Notes: generated by a model not told the origin, from the sequence alone. Counted from the first letter of the stretch, positions 33,385 to 41,852 are shown. The stretch: DNA of 64,000 nucleotides from JBCKUK01 sp038924905 (GCA_038924905.1 JBCKUK010000005.1:1-64000); one strand, 5' to 3'. Program-made: numbers and translations.

Positions 33385-34127
33385 ACGACAACCAACTCCT
33401 GCGTTACAGCCGTCATATCCTGCTGCCGCAAATCGGCTACGAGGGTCAGGATAAGTTAATCCAGAGCCACGCCTTGATTGTTGGCGCCGGGGGTTTGGGT
33501 TCGCCAGCAGCCTTATACCTGGCGGCTGGTGGCGTGGGTAAGTTGACAATTTGCGATTACGATAACGTTGATCTCACTAATCTACAACGCCAGATTGTCC
33601 ATACCACGCAGTCTGTGGGCTTAAATAAAGCCATCTCCGCACAGCAGACTTTGCAAGCGATAAACCCGGAAGTAGTTGTAGAAACAGTGCGCGAAAAATC
33701 TACCGAAGAAGCTTTTACCAAATTGATAGCCGACGTGGATGTGGTAGTTGATTGCTCGGATAATTTTGCGACGCGCTATGCGCTGAATCGTATTTGCGTC
33801 AAATTGCGTAAACCCCTGGTATCTGGCGCGGCGATTGGCTTTGACGGCCAAGTAACGGTGTTTGATATGCGTAACGATGACAGCCCATGTTATCACTGCC
33901 TGTTCCCCGATATGGGCACAGAAGAAGGGCTGCGCTGTGCGGAAAATGGTGTATTTGCTCCGCTGGTGGGCATGATAGGCACCACGCAAGCCGCCGAGGC
34001 CATGAAGTTGTTATTAGGCTTGGGCGACAGTCTGCAAGGACGTTTGCTGTTGCTTGATGCGCAAGCGATGGAATGGCGGAGCATTAAACTGAACCGTGAC
34101 CCATCTTGCAAAGTCTGTAGTGGTTAG
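33381..34127 (+). CDS. moeB: Molybdopterin-synthase adenylyltransferase (MoeB/HesA/ThiF family)
   Basis: This E1-like enzyme adenylates the C-terminal Gly-Gly of a sulfur carrier (MoaD or ThiS). I start at the ATG at 33381, which yields 248 residues beginning MNDNQLLRYSRHILLPQIG; a start seven codons earlier would fall in the toxin gene. The ATP loop VGAGGLGS is at 34-41. Zinc-binding cysteine pairs are CYHC and CKVC near the C-terminus. The gene overlaps the toxin stop by 4 bases. Whether it serves molybdopterin or thiamine cannot be told from sequence alone. Confidence 0.88.
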   Translation: MNDNQLLRYSRHILLPQIGYEGQDKLIQSHALIVGAGGLGSPAALYLAAGGVGKLTICDYDNVDLTNLQRQIVHTTQSVGLNKAISAQQTLQAINPEVVVETVREKSTEEAFTKLIADVDVVVDCSDNFATRYALNRICVKLRKPLVSGAAIGFDGQVTVFDMRNDDSPCYHCLFPDMGTEEGLRCAENGVFAPLVGMIGTTQAAEAMKLLLGLGDSLQGRLLLLDAQAMEWRSIKLNRDPSCKVCSG

Positions 34128-34131
34128 CGCT

Positions 34132-34231
34132 AACCCCCACCCAACCCTCCCCCTAGCAAGGGGGAGGGAGTGGTTTTGGCATCTCCAACACATTCCTTCC
34201 CCATTTAAGGGGGAAGGTTAGGATGGGGGTT
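34132..34231. repeat. Inverted pair of REP-like palindromes (downstream of DUF559 gene)
   Basis: Copy R1 (34132-34172, plus) has the core CTCCCCCT-AGCA-AGGGGGAG. Copy R2 (34191-34231, minus) is its diverged inverse, with the same CCCCCA-CC-AACC lead-in and TTCCCCCT core. Together they form a BIME-like pair between moeB and the DUF559 gene. R2 overlaps the last codons and the stop of that gene. Confidence 0.8.
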
Positions 34232-34577
34232 GTTCTCTCACAGCACTATAAATTGTTTCAACGACGCCCTTCATATTTTGTAGTACCTCATTATTCCAGA
34301 AGCGTAAGACCTTCCAGCCTTGTGCTGTTAGCCATGCTGTGCGCACACTGTCATGTTCCTGTAATTCGCTGTGTTGACTTCCATCCACCTCAATTGCCAG
34401 CTTTGCATCTATGCATGCAAAGTCGAGGATGTATTTCCCAAATGGATGCTGCCGCCTGAATTTTAAACCTTGCATCTGTTGCATTCTCAACTGCTGCCAC
34501 AAATGCATTTCGGCATCGGTCATTTCGCGACGCAATTTACGTGAGAAGATTTTGGTGGATGAGGAAACTCTTGGCAT
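34218..34577 (-). CDS. DUF559 endonuclease-like protein
   Basis: A 119-residue protein of the DUF559 family, which has the Vsr/very-short-patch-repair-type restriction-endonuclease-like fold. Visible marks are SRKLRREMTDAEMHLWQQLR, then FRRQHPFGKYILDFACIDAKLAIEVDG: the FAC/D and E-V-D-G residues form the probable metal site. RVLRFWNNEV follows. The function is unproven. The last residues, QPPS, and the stop are encoded by a REP-like repeat, and another repeat pair lies just upstream. Confidence 0.8.
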   Translation of the reverse strand: MPRVSSSTKIFSRKLRREMTDAEMHLWQQLRMQQMQGLKFRRQHPFGKYILDFACIDAKLAIEVDGSQHSELQEHDSVRTAWLTAQGWKVLRFWNNEVLQNMKGVVETIYSAVREQPPS

Positions 34578-34589
34578 TTGTAAAGGCTA

Positions 34590-34706
34590 CATCCCTATCC
34601 TAACCTTCCCCCTGAAAAGGGGAGGGAGCTGCCGGCGAAATTTATAGATTCCACATCTGTTATATTCCTTCCCCTTGTTAGGGGGGAGGTTAGGATAGGG
34701 GTGAAT
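34590..34706. repeat. Inverted pair of REP-like palindromes (upstream of DUF559 gene)
   Basis: Copy R3 (34590-34631, plus, core TTCCCCCT-GAAA-AGGGGAGG) and copy R4 (34661-34706, minus) are inverted relative to each other. They are related to R1/R2 on the other side of the DUF559 gene. R4 ends just before the truncated SPFH gene's stop. Confidence 0.8.
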
Positions 34707-34711
34707 GATGT

Positions 34712-35206
34712 TTATTTCCCGCCTACCAGCGCCTTCACTGCGCCAATCAAATCCCCTGGTATTAATATTATCTTGCTGTTCTCAGACATAGAAATTTTAT
34801 TCATGGCTTGAATGTAGCGATCGCCAAGCAAAAAGGTGGCCGAGCTGTTGTTCTCTTTTACTGCTTCGCTAATCAGGCGGATAGATTCAGCAGAGGCTTT
34901 GGCCGCCACCTCTTGCGCCTCAGCGTCTTTTCTTGCTGCTTCCAGCCGCGCTTCTGCATTGAGGATTAGTGATTGTTTATCACCTTCTGCCCGCGTTACT
35001 ACCGCCACTCTTTCGCGCTCGGCGGAGGCTTGCAGTTCCATCGCGTGCTGCATATTGGGGGATGGTTTTATGTCCTGAATTTCAACAGACTTGACAGTAA
35101 TGCCCCAGTCAGCTGCTTCGTCAGCCACGGTGGTTTTTAGCTCAGCTTTAATGCGGTCGCGCGAGGTCAAGGCGTGATTTAAATCCATGCCGCCGATAAC
35201 TTGATC
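34712..35206 (-). pseudogene. 5'-truncated SPFH/stomatin-like protein gene
   Basis: The readable frame gives QVIGGMDLNHALTSRDRIK followed by the C-terminal half of a stomatin-like (QmcA-type) protein: EIQDIKPS, then the Ala/Glu-rich coiled coil and SKIILIPGDLIGAVKAL. The N-terminal membrane segment and first half of the SPFH domain are absent. An in-frame stop lies at 35216-35218, upstream of the junction. An internal ATG at 35188 could start a 158-residue remnant. It was cut together with the gene facing it. Confidence 0.8.
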
Positions 35207-35851
35207 GCCAGCCCATTAAGTGGCACATCCTGCATTTTGTTTCGCTATTGGGTCTATACCAAAGGCAATGATGACAATTGGCAAGAAACGAGTTATGGCG
35301 TCAGCCAGACCACTTTTGAGATTAACGACGGCAGTGGCAGGTGTTTTGTTGACCCGGACGATGCAGAGGTGATTGCTGCGGAGCGGCGCGTCAGTTACGA
35401 AGGCCAGTATAAGCATGTGGAAGAATTGCTCTACGGTGGCACAGTATATGTTCTGGGTGAATTTTCCACGGTAGGCGGCGCTAATTCTGCGTTGGGTATA
35501 AAAGAGGATGTCAATGCGCTGCCGGCTGAATGGAAACAGAGCCCCGTGGCTTTGCGCGAGCGCTTTGATCTGGACAAGAATGGCGAAATTGACTTGCGTG
35601 AGTGGGAACTGGCGCGCCGAGCAGCGGTGCGAGAAGTGCAAAAGGAACACCGTGAAATCCGCGCAGAAAGCAGCACACATGTGATACGGGCACCACGCGA
35701 CGGCCGATTATTTTTGATCTCAAGTCTATCCCCACAAAAACTTAGAAACAAATATCTGCACTGGAGTTTTTTTACCTGATGATTATGATTTTAGCAGTCA
35801 GTGCAGTGCTATGGCTTTGGCAAAGCTGGTATCTTCAAGCGCTATTTGACT
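35201..35851 (+). pseudogene. 5'-truncated and frameshifted GIDE-domain membrane protein
   Basis: The frame opens with LIASPLSGTSCILFRYWVY, the GIDE/E3-ligase-like domain of bacterial membrane proteins (residues about 1-130), without the normal N-terminal part. It stops at 35777-35779. The +1 frame continues as YLMIMILAVSAVLWLWQSWY, a membrane helix, and stops at 35851. A run of seven T (35767-35773) is the likely slip site; eight T would join the frames. Such proteins are often paired with SPFH/stomatin or LemA partners. Confidence 0.7.
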
Positions 35852-35899
35852 GACAGCGCCAGCTTGCGTGGAACGGGGCTGTGGTAAAATTCTGCCCTT

Positions 35900-38791
35900 A
35901 TGAGTACAGATAATTCACCTGCAAAAACGTTAGAAAAGTCTTTCGAACCCAAGAACATAGAAGGTCGTTGGTATCAGTTTTGGGAAGAGCGTGGCTACTA
36001 TGCCGCCGGTCTGGATACCAGAAAATCCGACAATTTCTGCATCCTGCTACCACCACCTAACGTTACTGGCACATTGCACATGGGGCATGGCTTCAACCAA
36101 ACCTTGATGGATGCGTTGACGCGCTATCATCGTATGTGCGGTGACAATACCTTATGGCAGCCAGGTACTGACCACGCCGGCATTGCCACGCAGATAGTTG
36201 TTGAGCGCCAGTTGGATGCACAAGGTGTTTCACGCCATGACTTGGGTCGTGAAAAATTTCTGGAGAAGGTTTGGGAGTGGAAAGAACATTCCGGCTCTAC
36301 TATCACCCAGCAGATGCGCCGCCTCGGCACTTCGCCTGACTGGAGTCGTGAGCGTTTCACGATGGATGCCGGGCTATCCAAAACCGTTACCGAAACCTTT
36401 GTAAGACTTTACAACGAAGGCCTGATTTATCGCGGTAAACGTCTTGTTAATTGGGACCCGCAATTGGGCACGGCCGTATCTGACCTGGAAGTAGTGCAGG
36501 AAGAAGAAGACGGTTTTCTCTGGCATATTCGTTATCCACTGGCGGATGGCTCCGGTCATCTGACCGTTGTTACTACGCGTCCAGAAACCATGCTGGGCGA
36601 TGTGGCTGTGATGGTACACCCTGAAGATGAGCGTTACACCAAACTCATCGGCAAAACTGTGAAGCTACCTTTGTGCGACCGCGAAATCCCCATTATTGCC
36701 GATGACTATGTAGACCGCAAATTTGGTACCGGCGTAGTCAAGGTAACGCCTGCGCATGACTTTAATGACTATGCCGTAGCTCAGCGCCACCAATTGCTCA
36801 TGATTGGTATTTTGACTTTAGACGGCAATATCAACGACGCTGCACCTAAACAGTATCAAAACCTGGACCGCTTTGCAGCACGCAAGCAAATCGTTGTTGA
36901 TCTTGAGGCGCAAGGTTTCCTGGAAAAAACCGAAAAGCACAAACTCAAGGTGCCACGCGGCGATCGTACTGGTGTTGTTATCGAACCGATGCTTACTGAC
37001 CAGTGGTTTGTCGCCATGAGCAAGCCTGCCAAGAATTTAGATGGGACAGCAGGCAAGAGCATTACGCAAAAAGCGCTCGACGTAGTAGCTTCTGGCGAAA
37101 TCAAGTTTTACCCGGAAAACTGGGTCAATACCTACAACCAATGGCTGAACAATATTCAGGATTGGTGTATTTCGCGCCAACTATGGTGGGGGCACCAAGT
37201 CCCCGCTTGGTATACAGATTCAGGCAAAGTTTATGTGGCACACGATGAAGCCGAAGCCAAGAAGCTGGCGGTAAAGGATGGCTATACCGGCAATCTGAAA
37301 CGTGACGATGATGTGCTGGATACCTGGTATTCCTCCGCGCTGTGGCCATTTTCAACGCTGGGCTGGACAGGCGATGAAACCAAAGATAAAAATAATCAAT
37401 TCTTAAAGCAGTATTTGCCCTCCAGCGTGCTGGTTACAGGCTTTGACATCATCTTCTTCTGGGTGGCGCGCATGGTGATGATGACTACGCACATCACCGG
37501 CAAAATCCCGTTCAAGCACGTTTACGTGCACGGCTTGATCCGCGATGCCGAAGGCCAGAAGATGAGTAAATCCAAGGGCAACGTGCTCGACCCGATAGAT
37601 TTGATTGACGGCATTTCTGTAGAAGATTTGGTCACCAAGCGAACTACAGGTTTGATGAATCCAAGGCAGGCGGAAAGCATCGCCAAAAAAACGCGTAAAG
37701 AATTCCCCGATGGTATTCCGGCATTTGGTACCGATGCCTTGCGTTTTACTTTCGCTAGTTTGGCGAGTCCCGGGCGTGACATCAAGTTTGACATGCACCG
37801 CTGCGAAGGTTACCGCAATTTTTGCAACAAACTGTGGAACGCCACACGCTTTGTGCTGATGAATTGTGAAGGCCAGGATTGCGGCCTGGAAGAATGCAGC
37901 ACCAAGCCGGAAGGATATTTGCACTTCTCGCAGGCCGACCGCTGGATAGTATCGCAACTTCAGCGCACTGAAGCGGATGTCGAGAAAGCATTTGCAGAAT
38001 ACCGTTTTGACCTAGCCGCAAAAGCGATTTATGAGTTTGTCTGGGACGAGTATTGCGACTGGTATTTGGAGCTGGCAAAAGTGCAGCTTAGTTCCCCTCT
38101 GCCTTCGGGAGAGGGGCTAGGGGTGAGGGAAGGGGGGGCTTCAAATGAGGCGGAGCAACGCGCTACACGCCGTACTTTGCTGCGCGTGCTTGAGACAGTT
38201 TTGCGCATGGCGCATCCTGTCATTCCATTCATCACCGAAGAGTTATGGCAAACCATAGGGCCAATGTCGGGACGTACGGGGGCTAGCATTATGCTGGAAG
38301 CCTATCCCAGAGTGCAGCCGAACAAGATTGATGCAGATGCTGAGGCTTGGGTAACTTTGCTGAAAGAGGCGGTAGATGCCTGCCGTAGTTTGCGCGGAGA
38401 AATGAATATTTCACCAGCAACACGTGTGCCGCTAATAGCTGCAGGAGACGCTGAGACGCTGCAAGCATATGCCCCACATTTGAAGGCGCTAGCCAAACTG
38501 ACTGACGTTGAAATCGTGACTGAATTACCAGAGGCCGACGCGCCCGTGGCTTTGGCCGGCGATTTCAAGCTGATGCTAAAGATCGAGATTGATGTGGCTG
38601 CGGAAAAAGAGCGTTTAGGTAAAGAGATTGCGCGCTTGCAAGGTGAAATCGTAAAAGCCGAAAGCAAGTTGGGTAATGCCAGTTTTGTGGATCGCGCGCC
38701 TGCTGCGGTGGTGGCGCAGGAGAAAGAACGATTGGCGGGCTTTAGTGCTACGGTTGAAAAGCTAAAGGTACAATTGGCAAAACTTAAGTAG
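35900..38791 (+). CDS. valS: Valyl-tRNA synthetase
   Basis: ValS charges tRNA-Val and edits threonyl errors. The 963-residue protein is complete. HMGH of the ATP site is at 60-63, the CP1 editing domain covers about 190-345, and KMSKS is near 554-558. The anticodon-binding domain and a C-terminal coiled coil (about 890-963) follow. An insertion of about 15 residues (SSPLPSGEGLGVREGG) after LELAKVQL near residue 730 is encoded by a REP-like palindrome and is absent from ordinary ValS. The gene's end overlaps convergent tusA by 8 bases. Confidence 0.96.
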   Translation: MSTDNSPAKTLEKSFEPKNIEGRWYQFWEERGYYAAGLDTRKSDNFCILLPPPNVTGTLHMGHGFNQTLMDALTRYHRMCGDNTLWQPGTDHAGIATQIVVERQLDAQGVSRHDLGREKFLEKVWEWKEHSGSTITQQMRRLGTSPDWSRERFTMDAGLSKTVTETFVRLYNEGLIYRGKRLVNWDPQLGTAVSDLEVVQEEEDGFLWHIRYPLADGSGHLTVVTTRPETMLGDVAVMVHPEDERYTKLIGKTVKLPLCDREIPIIADDYVDRKFGTGVVKVTPAHDFNDYAVAQRHQLLMIGILTLDGNINDAAPKQYQNLDRFAARKQIVVDLEAQGFLEKTEKHKLKVPRGDRTGVVIEPMLTDQWFVAMSKPAKNLDGTAGKSITQKALDVVASGEIKFYPENWVNTYNQWLNNIQDWCISRQLWWGHQVPAWYTDSGKVYVAHDEAEAKKLAVKDGYTGNLKRDDDVLDTWYSSALWPFSTLGWTGDETKDKNNQFLKQYLPSSVLVTGFDIIFFWVARMVMMTTHITGKIPFKHVYVHGLIRDAEGQKMSKSKGNVLDPIDLIDGISVEDLVTKRTTGLMNPRQAESIAKKTRKEFPDGIPAFGTDALRFTFASLASPGRDIKFDMHRCEGYRNFCNKLWNATRFVLMNCEGQDCGLEECSTKPEGYLHFSQADRWIVSQLQRTEADVEKAFAEYRFDLAAKAIYEFVWDEYCDWYLELAKVQLSSPLPSGEGLGVREGGASNEAEQRATRRTLLRVLETVLRMAHPVIPFITEELWQTIGPMSGRTGASIMLEAYPRVQPNKIDADAEAWVTLLKEAVDACRSLRGEMNISPATRVPLIAAGDAETLQAYAPHLKALAKLTDVEIVTELPEADAPVALAGDFKLMLKIEIDVAAEKERLGKEIARLQGEIVKAESKLGNASFVDRAPAAVVAQEKERLAGFSATVEKLKVQLAKLK
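38094..38131. repeat. REP-like palindrome inserted in frame in valS
   Basis: CCCCTCT (38094-38100) pairs with AGAGGGG (38110-38116), followed by CTAGGGGTGAGGG. In inverse reading this is the CCCTCACCCC-AGCCCCTCTCCC type of intergenic repeat. It resembles the repeats around the DUF559 gene at 34.1-34.7 kb but is not the same copy type. The reading frame is kept. Confidence 0.8.
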
Positions 38792-39029
38792 CACGCTTTT
38801 TTATGTAGAAAATGAATTCCTTCTTTTGCTCATTTTCTTCTTCTGACAGCAATAACAATTCATGACCTGTCTGTTTGCAAAAAGCCTGAAAATCTTTCAC
38901 CGATCCCGGGTCGGTTGCCAGTACCTTGAGCACTTCGCCACTATTAATTTCTGCCAACCCCTTTTTGCAGCGCAAAATCGGCAGTGGGCAATTGAGGCCG
39001 CGCGCATCGAGTTCTTTATTGAATTCCAT
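38784..39029 (-). CDS. tusA: TusA/SirA-family sulfur carrier
   Basis: TusA-type proteins pass persulfide sulfur to tRNA thiolation or to oxidative sulfur metabolism. The 81-residue product has the catalytic Cys in LDARGLNCPLPILRCKK (Cys14) and the VLATDPGSVKDFQAFC segment. It is full length and lies next to a broken rhodanese gene, a frequent partner in sulfur transfer. Its 3' end overlaps valS. Confidence 0.9.
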   Translation of the reverse strand: MEFNKELDARGLNCPLPILRCKKGLAEINSGEVLKVLATDPGSVKDFQAFCKQTGHELLLLSEEENEQKKEFIFYIKKRAT

Positions 39030-39050
39030 GATGGTTTCCCGGGTTTCAGC

Positions 39051-39375
39051 TTAGCTTTTAATCCTAAAAGGATAGCCAGCTTTATTCCACGCTAGTACAC
39101 CACCGCGTAAATTAAATACTTTATCGCGGCCTTTGCTGGCAACGAAGGCTGCGGCCTGCGCTGAGCGCAACCCGCTGTGACAATAAAAAACCAGAGCCTG
39201 GGTCACCATTAAGTGATTCAAATTGGACGGGGAGCAGGGCAAGCGAGATGTGTGTAGCCCCGGGGATAATGCCTTTGGCTACTTCGTCGTCGCTTCGGAC
39301 ATCAACCAGCAGCAGTTTCTGCTGGGCCAGCATGTCGAACAACTCACTTGCCTCAAGTTCGTTATAGCTAATCAT
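39051..39375 (-). pseudogene. Frameshifted rhodanese-domain protein gene
   Basis: From ATG at 39375 the frame reads MISYNELEASELFDML and LLLVDVRSDDEVAKGIIPGA, a rhodanese N-terminal half. At about 39195-39235 the match moves one frame over to TQALVFYCHSGLRSAQAAAFVASKG, which has the CxxGxxR active loop. It ends at 39051 with NLRGGVLAWNKAGYP. A one-base shift separates the active Cys from the start. It could be a true lesion or a sequencing error. Confidence 0.8.
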
Positions 39376-39404
39376 GTGGCGGTCACCTATGCTATGCGAA
39401 ATCT

Positions 39405-39449
<45 letters not shown>

Positions 39450-39785
39450 CACAAGGCAGCACCGACGCTATGATAGCGTGAGTTGAAGATTTCTAAAAGA
39501 TTTTCCAGCATCTAGCTTTCTAAATTTACAAAACCGAACTACTTTGCCGAAACATTTCTGGTGAATTCCTATGTTGAATTTGCTGAGATCGAACAAACTC
39601 AAGGCTGCTGGCATGGCATAGTGCCGAACCTGACCGAAATGAAACCGAACTTTGAATCGCCTGAAATAAATTCATAGGGGATGGGTGGGGTAGCAAAAGT
39701 TTTAAAAGGCTGCCAAGTGTGTACTGCAAAAATCACTTACTAATCTAAAGTAAGATAATGGTCAAATGGTCCGCTTGGCAATCAG

Positions 39786-40079
39786 TCAGTAGGTATAACT
39801 CAAGGCGGATGTGACGGCATCAGGCGCACGCTTAATCACATTGAGCAACACCAGTGATGCACCTTGTGGTGTGCGATCTCCACGCTCCCAGTGACGTAAT
39901 GTCGCCACAGAAAAACCAAACCTTGCAGCAAATTGTTCTTGTGTCATACCCATATGTCGGCGTAGCTCAGACACATCCACTTCTTCTGGCTTGAACACTT
40001 TCACTGCAATCTTTTCACCTTTTGCGTGAGCAATAGCTTCATTCAATCCACGTGCGATACTATCAAATGCTTGTCCCAT
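39786..40079 (-). CDS. XRE-type antitoxin (HigA/NadS-like)
   Basis: A 97-residue protein with a Cro/C1-type helix-turn-helix at about 48-80 (GMTQEQFAARFGFSVATLRHWERG). A preceding basic strand contains EKIAVKVF. It follows the toxin remnant by 3 bases in the toxin-first order of HigBA-type modules. The antitoxin is intact, the toxin is not. Confidence 0.82.
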   Translation of the reverse strand: MGQAFDSIARGLNEAIAHAKGEKIAVKVFKPEEVDVSELRRHMGMTQEQFAARFGFSVATLRHWERGDRTPQGASLVLLNVIKRAPDAVTSALSYTY

Positions 40080-40082
40080 ACT

Positions 40083-40422
40083 TTACCTCTCTGTCCATGT
40101 GGTAACTAAAATATCTACTAATTTCGCCAAGTCATTGCGCTCGGCCTTGCTCAAGTTTGCCTGCTCTTTCTCATGCCATCCTTTATAACATTTTAGGTGT
40201 TATCTAGGACAGCCCCTAAATTATTCTTACACCACCACTCTTACCACGCCCACCTTTACCCCAGCGCAATTTCCGAATACCGCCAGTGCCTTCAATTAGG
40301 TCGCCAGCTTTGGGATGCGCGGCCAAATAATTCAAGATATCTTGGCGCTCAATCCCACTCAAGTGCTTTTCGACTTCACGTATGTATTCAGGCACTTCAG
40401 CAATCGTAATCATTGTTGACAA
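40083..40422 (-). pseudogene. Disrupted HigB/RelE-type toxin gene
   Basis: From ATG at 40422 the frame gives TIAEVPEYIREVEKHLSGIE and GTGGIRKLRWGKGGRGKSGG, then a stop at 40216. The expected C-terminus KEQANLSKAERNDLAKLVDIL is found at 40083-40160 in the run-up to the antitoxin. The central YYYH/LYLL strand segment is replaced by about 50 unrelated bases starting GGGGCTGTCCTAGATAAC, possibly the end of an insertion sequence. The toxin should be inactive. Confidence 0.78.
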
Positions 40423-40540
40423 TTATAATCCAATGGATTAGTTTCAGGGGGAAGTTTTTTACTTCATCGGTAAGCTGGGTCTTTACAATTGTTGCCCGCT
40501 GAGATTCACACAGGAGACTGCACAGCGATGATCGAAGAAA

Positions 40541-40690
40541 TTAGACAAGACGAATGCTATCATTGATGGTTGTATCTAATTCATGGCAAAAAGAGCCTGG
40601 GATTGTTGAATTGATATTGTCGCATCCAGCAAGCATTACTGCGCCCAAAACAATTAAAGCAGTATTTATTTTACACCCTGAGTTTTGTAT
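40541..40690 (-). pseudogene. Possible remnant of a small lipoprotein gene
   Basis: A minus-strand frame of 49 codons contains a hydrophobic stretch with a lipobox, NTALIVLGAVMLAGCDN, but has no ATG, GTG or TTG in a usable place. It may be a decayed entericidin- or small lipoprotein-type gene. The rest of 40423-40738 shows nothing else. Confidence 0.25.
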
Positions 40691-40738
40691 GAGAGAGTAA
40701 ATCAGAGAACTACTCGCAGCGATAGTTTAATTTGCGCC

Positions 40739-40908
40739 AAGCCTATCGCAACATAATGGCGTGTTTTCCAGCGCGGGATGGGGGTAGCCAACACCCCGCC
40801 CCAATCGCTTAGCTATGGATCACCGTGAATCCGAGGTGGGCGAATTTTGCGGCACCGTTCCCTGAAATTTCACAATTCACCCTCCGAAAATTACCGTGCA
40901 ATTTTACT
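40739..40908. repeat. Diverged direct repeat, copy A
   Basis: This stretch matches copy B (41691-41852). The strongest part is the TGGGCGAATTTTGCGGCACC core with the following GTTCCCTGAAATTTCAC. Copy A carries an extra 8 bases (CAATTCAC) near its end. No ORF of its own. The two copies flank the NTF2-like gene in the tRNA-Phe island. Confidence 0.7.
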
Positions 40909-41201
40909 GCGCTGCCTCTTGGTGATTTTCAGCAGCAGGAAGAGTTAGCAGCCGTCAGCATGGTAGATGTACTCAAATGACTGTAGCGCTGCGAAACCCT
41001 TGTGTCTGCATTATTGTTGTCGCTAATTGTCCAGTAGCCAACACGATTATGCAAGGACTCCATACGCACTAAATGAGCTTTAAATAAAGAACCAAAAAAA
41101 GATTGTTGTCTAAATAAAATATGTTTATGATAAATGAAACAGACAGGTCTGTTCATAATTTTCTAGAGTTTTAATTTGAAGTGATTCTTTCGGAGAAGAA
41201 A

Positions 41202-41576
41202 ATGACGACAACTACTGATATTAACGATTATGAGGCAATAACCAATCTAATCACAAACCACTACTTAAAAGGCGCAATTTCAGGAAAAGGTTCTGAAATG
41301 AAGCCTTCGTTCCATGAGGATGCAACATGGTTTGGTTATGTTGGATCTGACTTAGTTGCAGGTCCAATTCAATCTTTATTTGATTGGCATGATTCAAATG
41401 GCGCTGCTAAAGATTTAGTTTATAACATATCAAAAATAGAAATCGTTGGTTCAATAGCAAATGTGAGAGTTGAACTAGACAACTGGACAGGGAATCGTTT
41501 CACTGATTTTCTTAACCTCTTAAAAGTAGATGGCAAGTGGAAAGTGATGAACAAGGTCTTTTATTTGCATGGTTAG
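41202..41576 (+). CDS. NTF2/SnoaL-like (putative lumazine-binding) protein
   Basis: A 124-residue cone-shaped-fold protein starting at the ATG after GGAGAAG; a start seven codons upstream lacks such a site. It has the NTF2 pattern: an N-terminal helix (DYEAITNLITNHYLKGAISG), FHEDATWFGYVGSDLVAGPI, and the C-terminal strand FLNLLKVDGKWKVMNKVFYL. Members include enzymes and small-ligand binders; no catalytic residue assigns a reaction. It is AT-richer than its neighbours and is the cargo between repeats A and B. Confidence 0.75.
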   Translation: MTTTTDINDYEAITNLITNHYLKGAISGKGSEMKPSFHEDATWFGYVGSDLVAGPIQSLFDWHDSNGAAKDLVYNISKIEIVGSIANVRVELDNWTGNRFTDFLNLLKVDGKWKVMNKVFYLHG

Positions 41577-41690
41577 TACCATTTTAAAAAGCTAAGTTTC
41601 AATTAGGAGATAACTCAGTATTGGTTAGCTATCTAATTGGACGTCATAAGTTAATAAATCTCCCTCCACTGTGTATCGCAAAATCACTTC

Positions 41691-41852
41691 AAGCCTGACG
41701 CAAGATAATGACGCGTTTGCTGTTGCGGCTTGGGGGCAGGGTAGGCAGCGCCCCAATCGCTTGCGTATGGACCACCGTGAATCCGAGCTGGGCGAATTTT
41801 GCGGCACCGTTCCCTGAAATTTCACCCTCCGAAATTTTCGTGCAATTTTACT
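41691..41852. repeat. Diverged direct repeat, copy B
   Basis: Second copy of the repeat described at 40739-40908, in the same orientation. With copy A it brackets the NTF2-like gene. It could be the remains of a duplicated insertion element; I recognise no transposase in it. Confidence 0.7.

Noticed and set aside
39526..39729. 67-codon frame next to the distal att repeat, as a possible integrase end
   Set aside because: No recombinase motif and Ser-rich composition. I see no integrase anywhere in this island.
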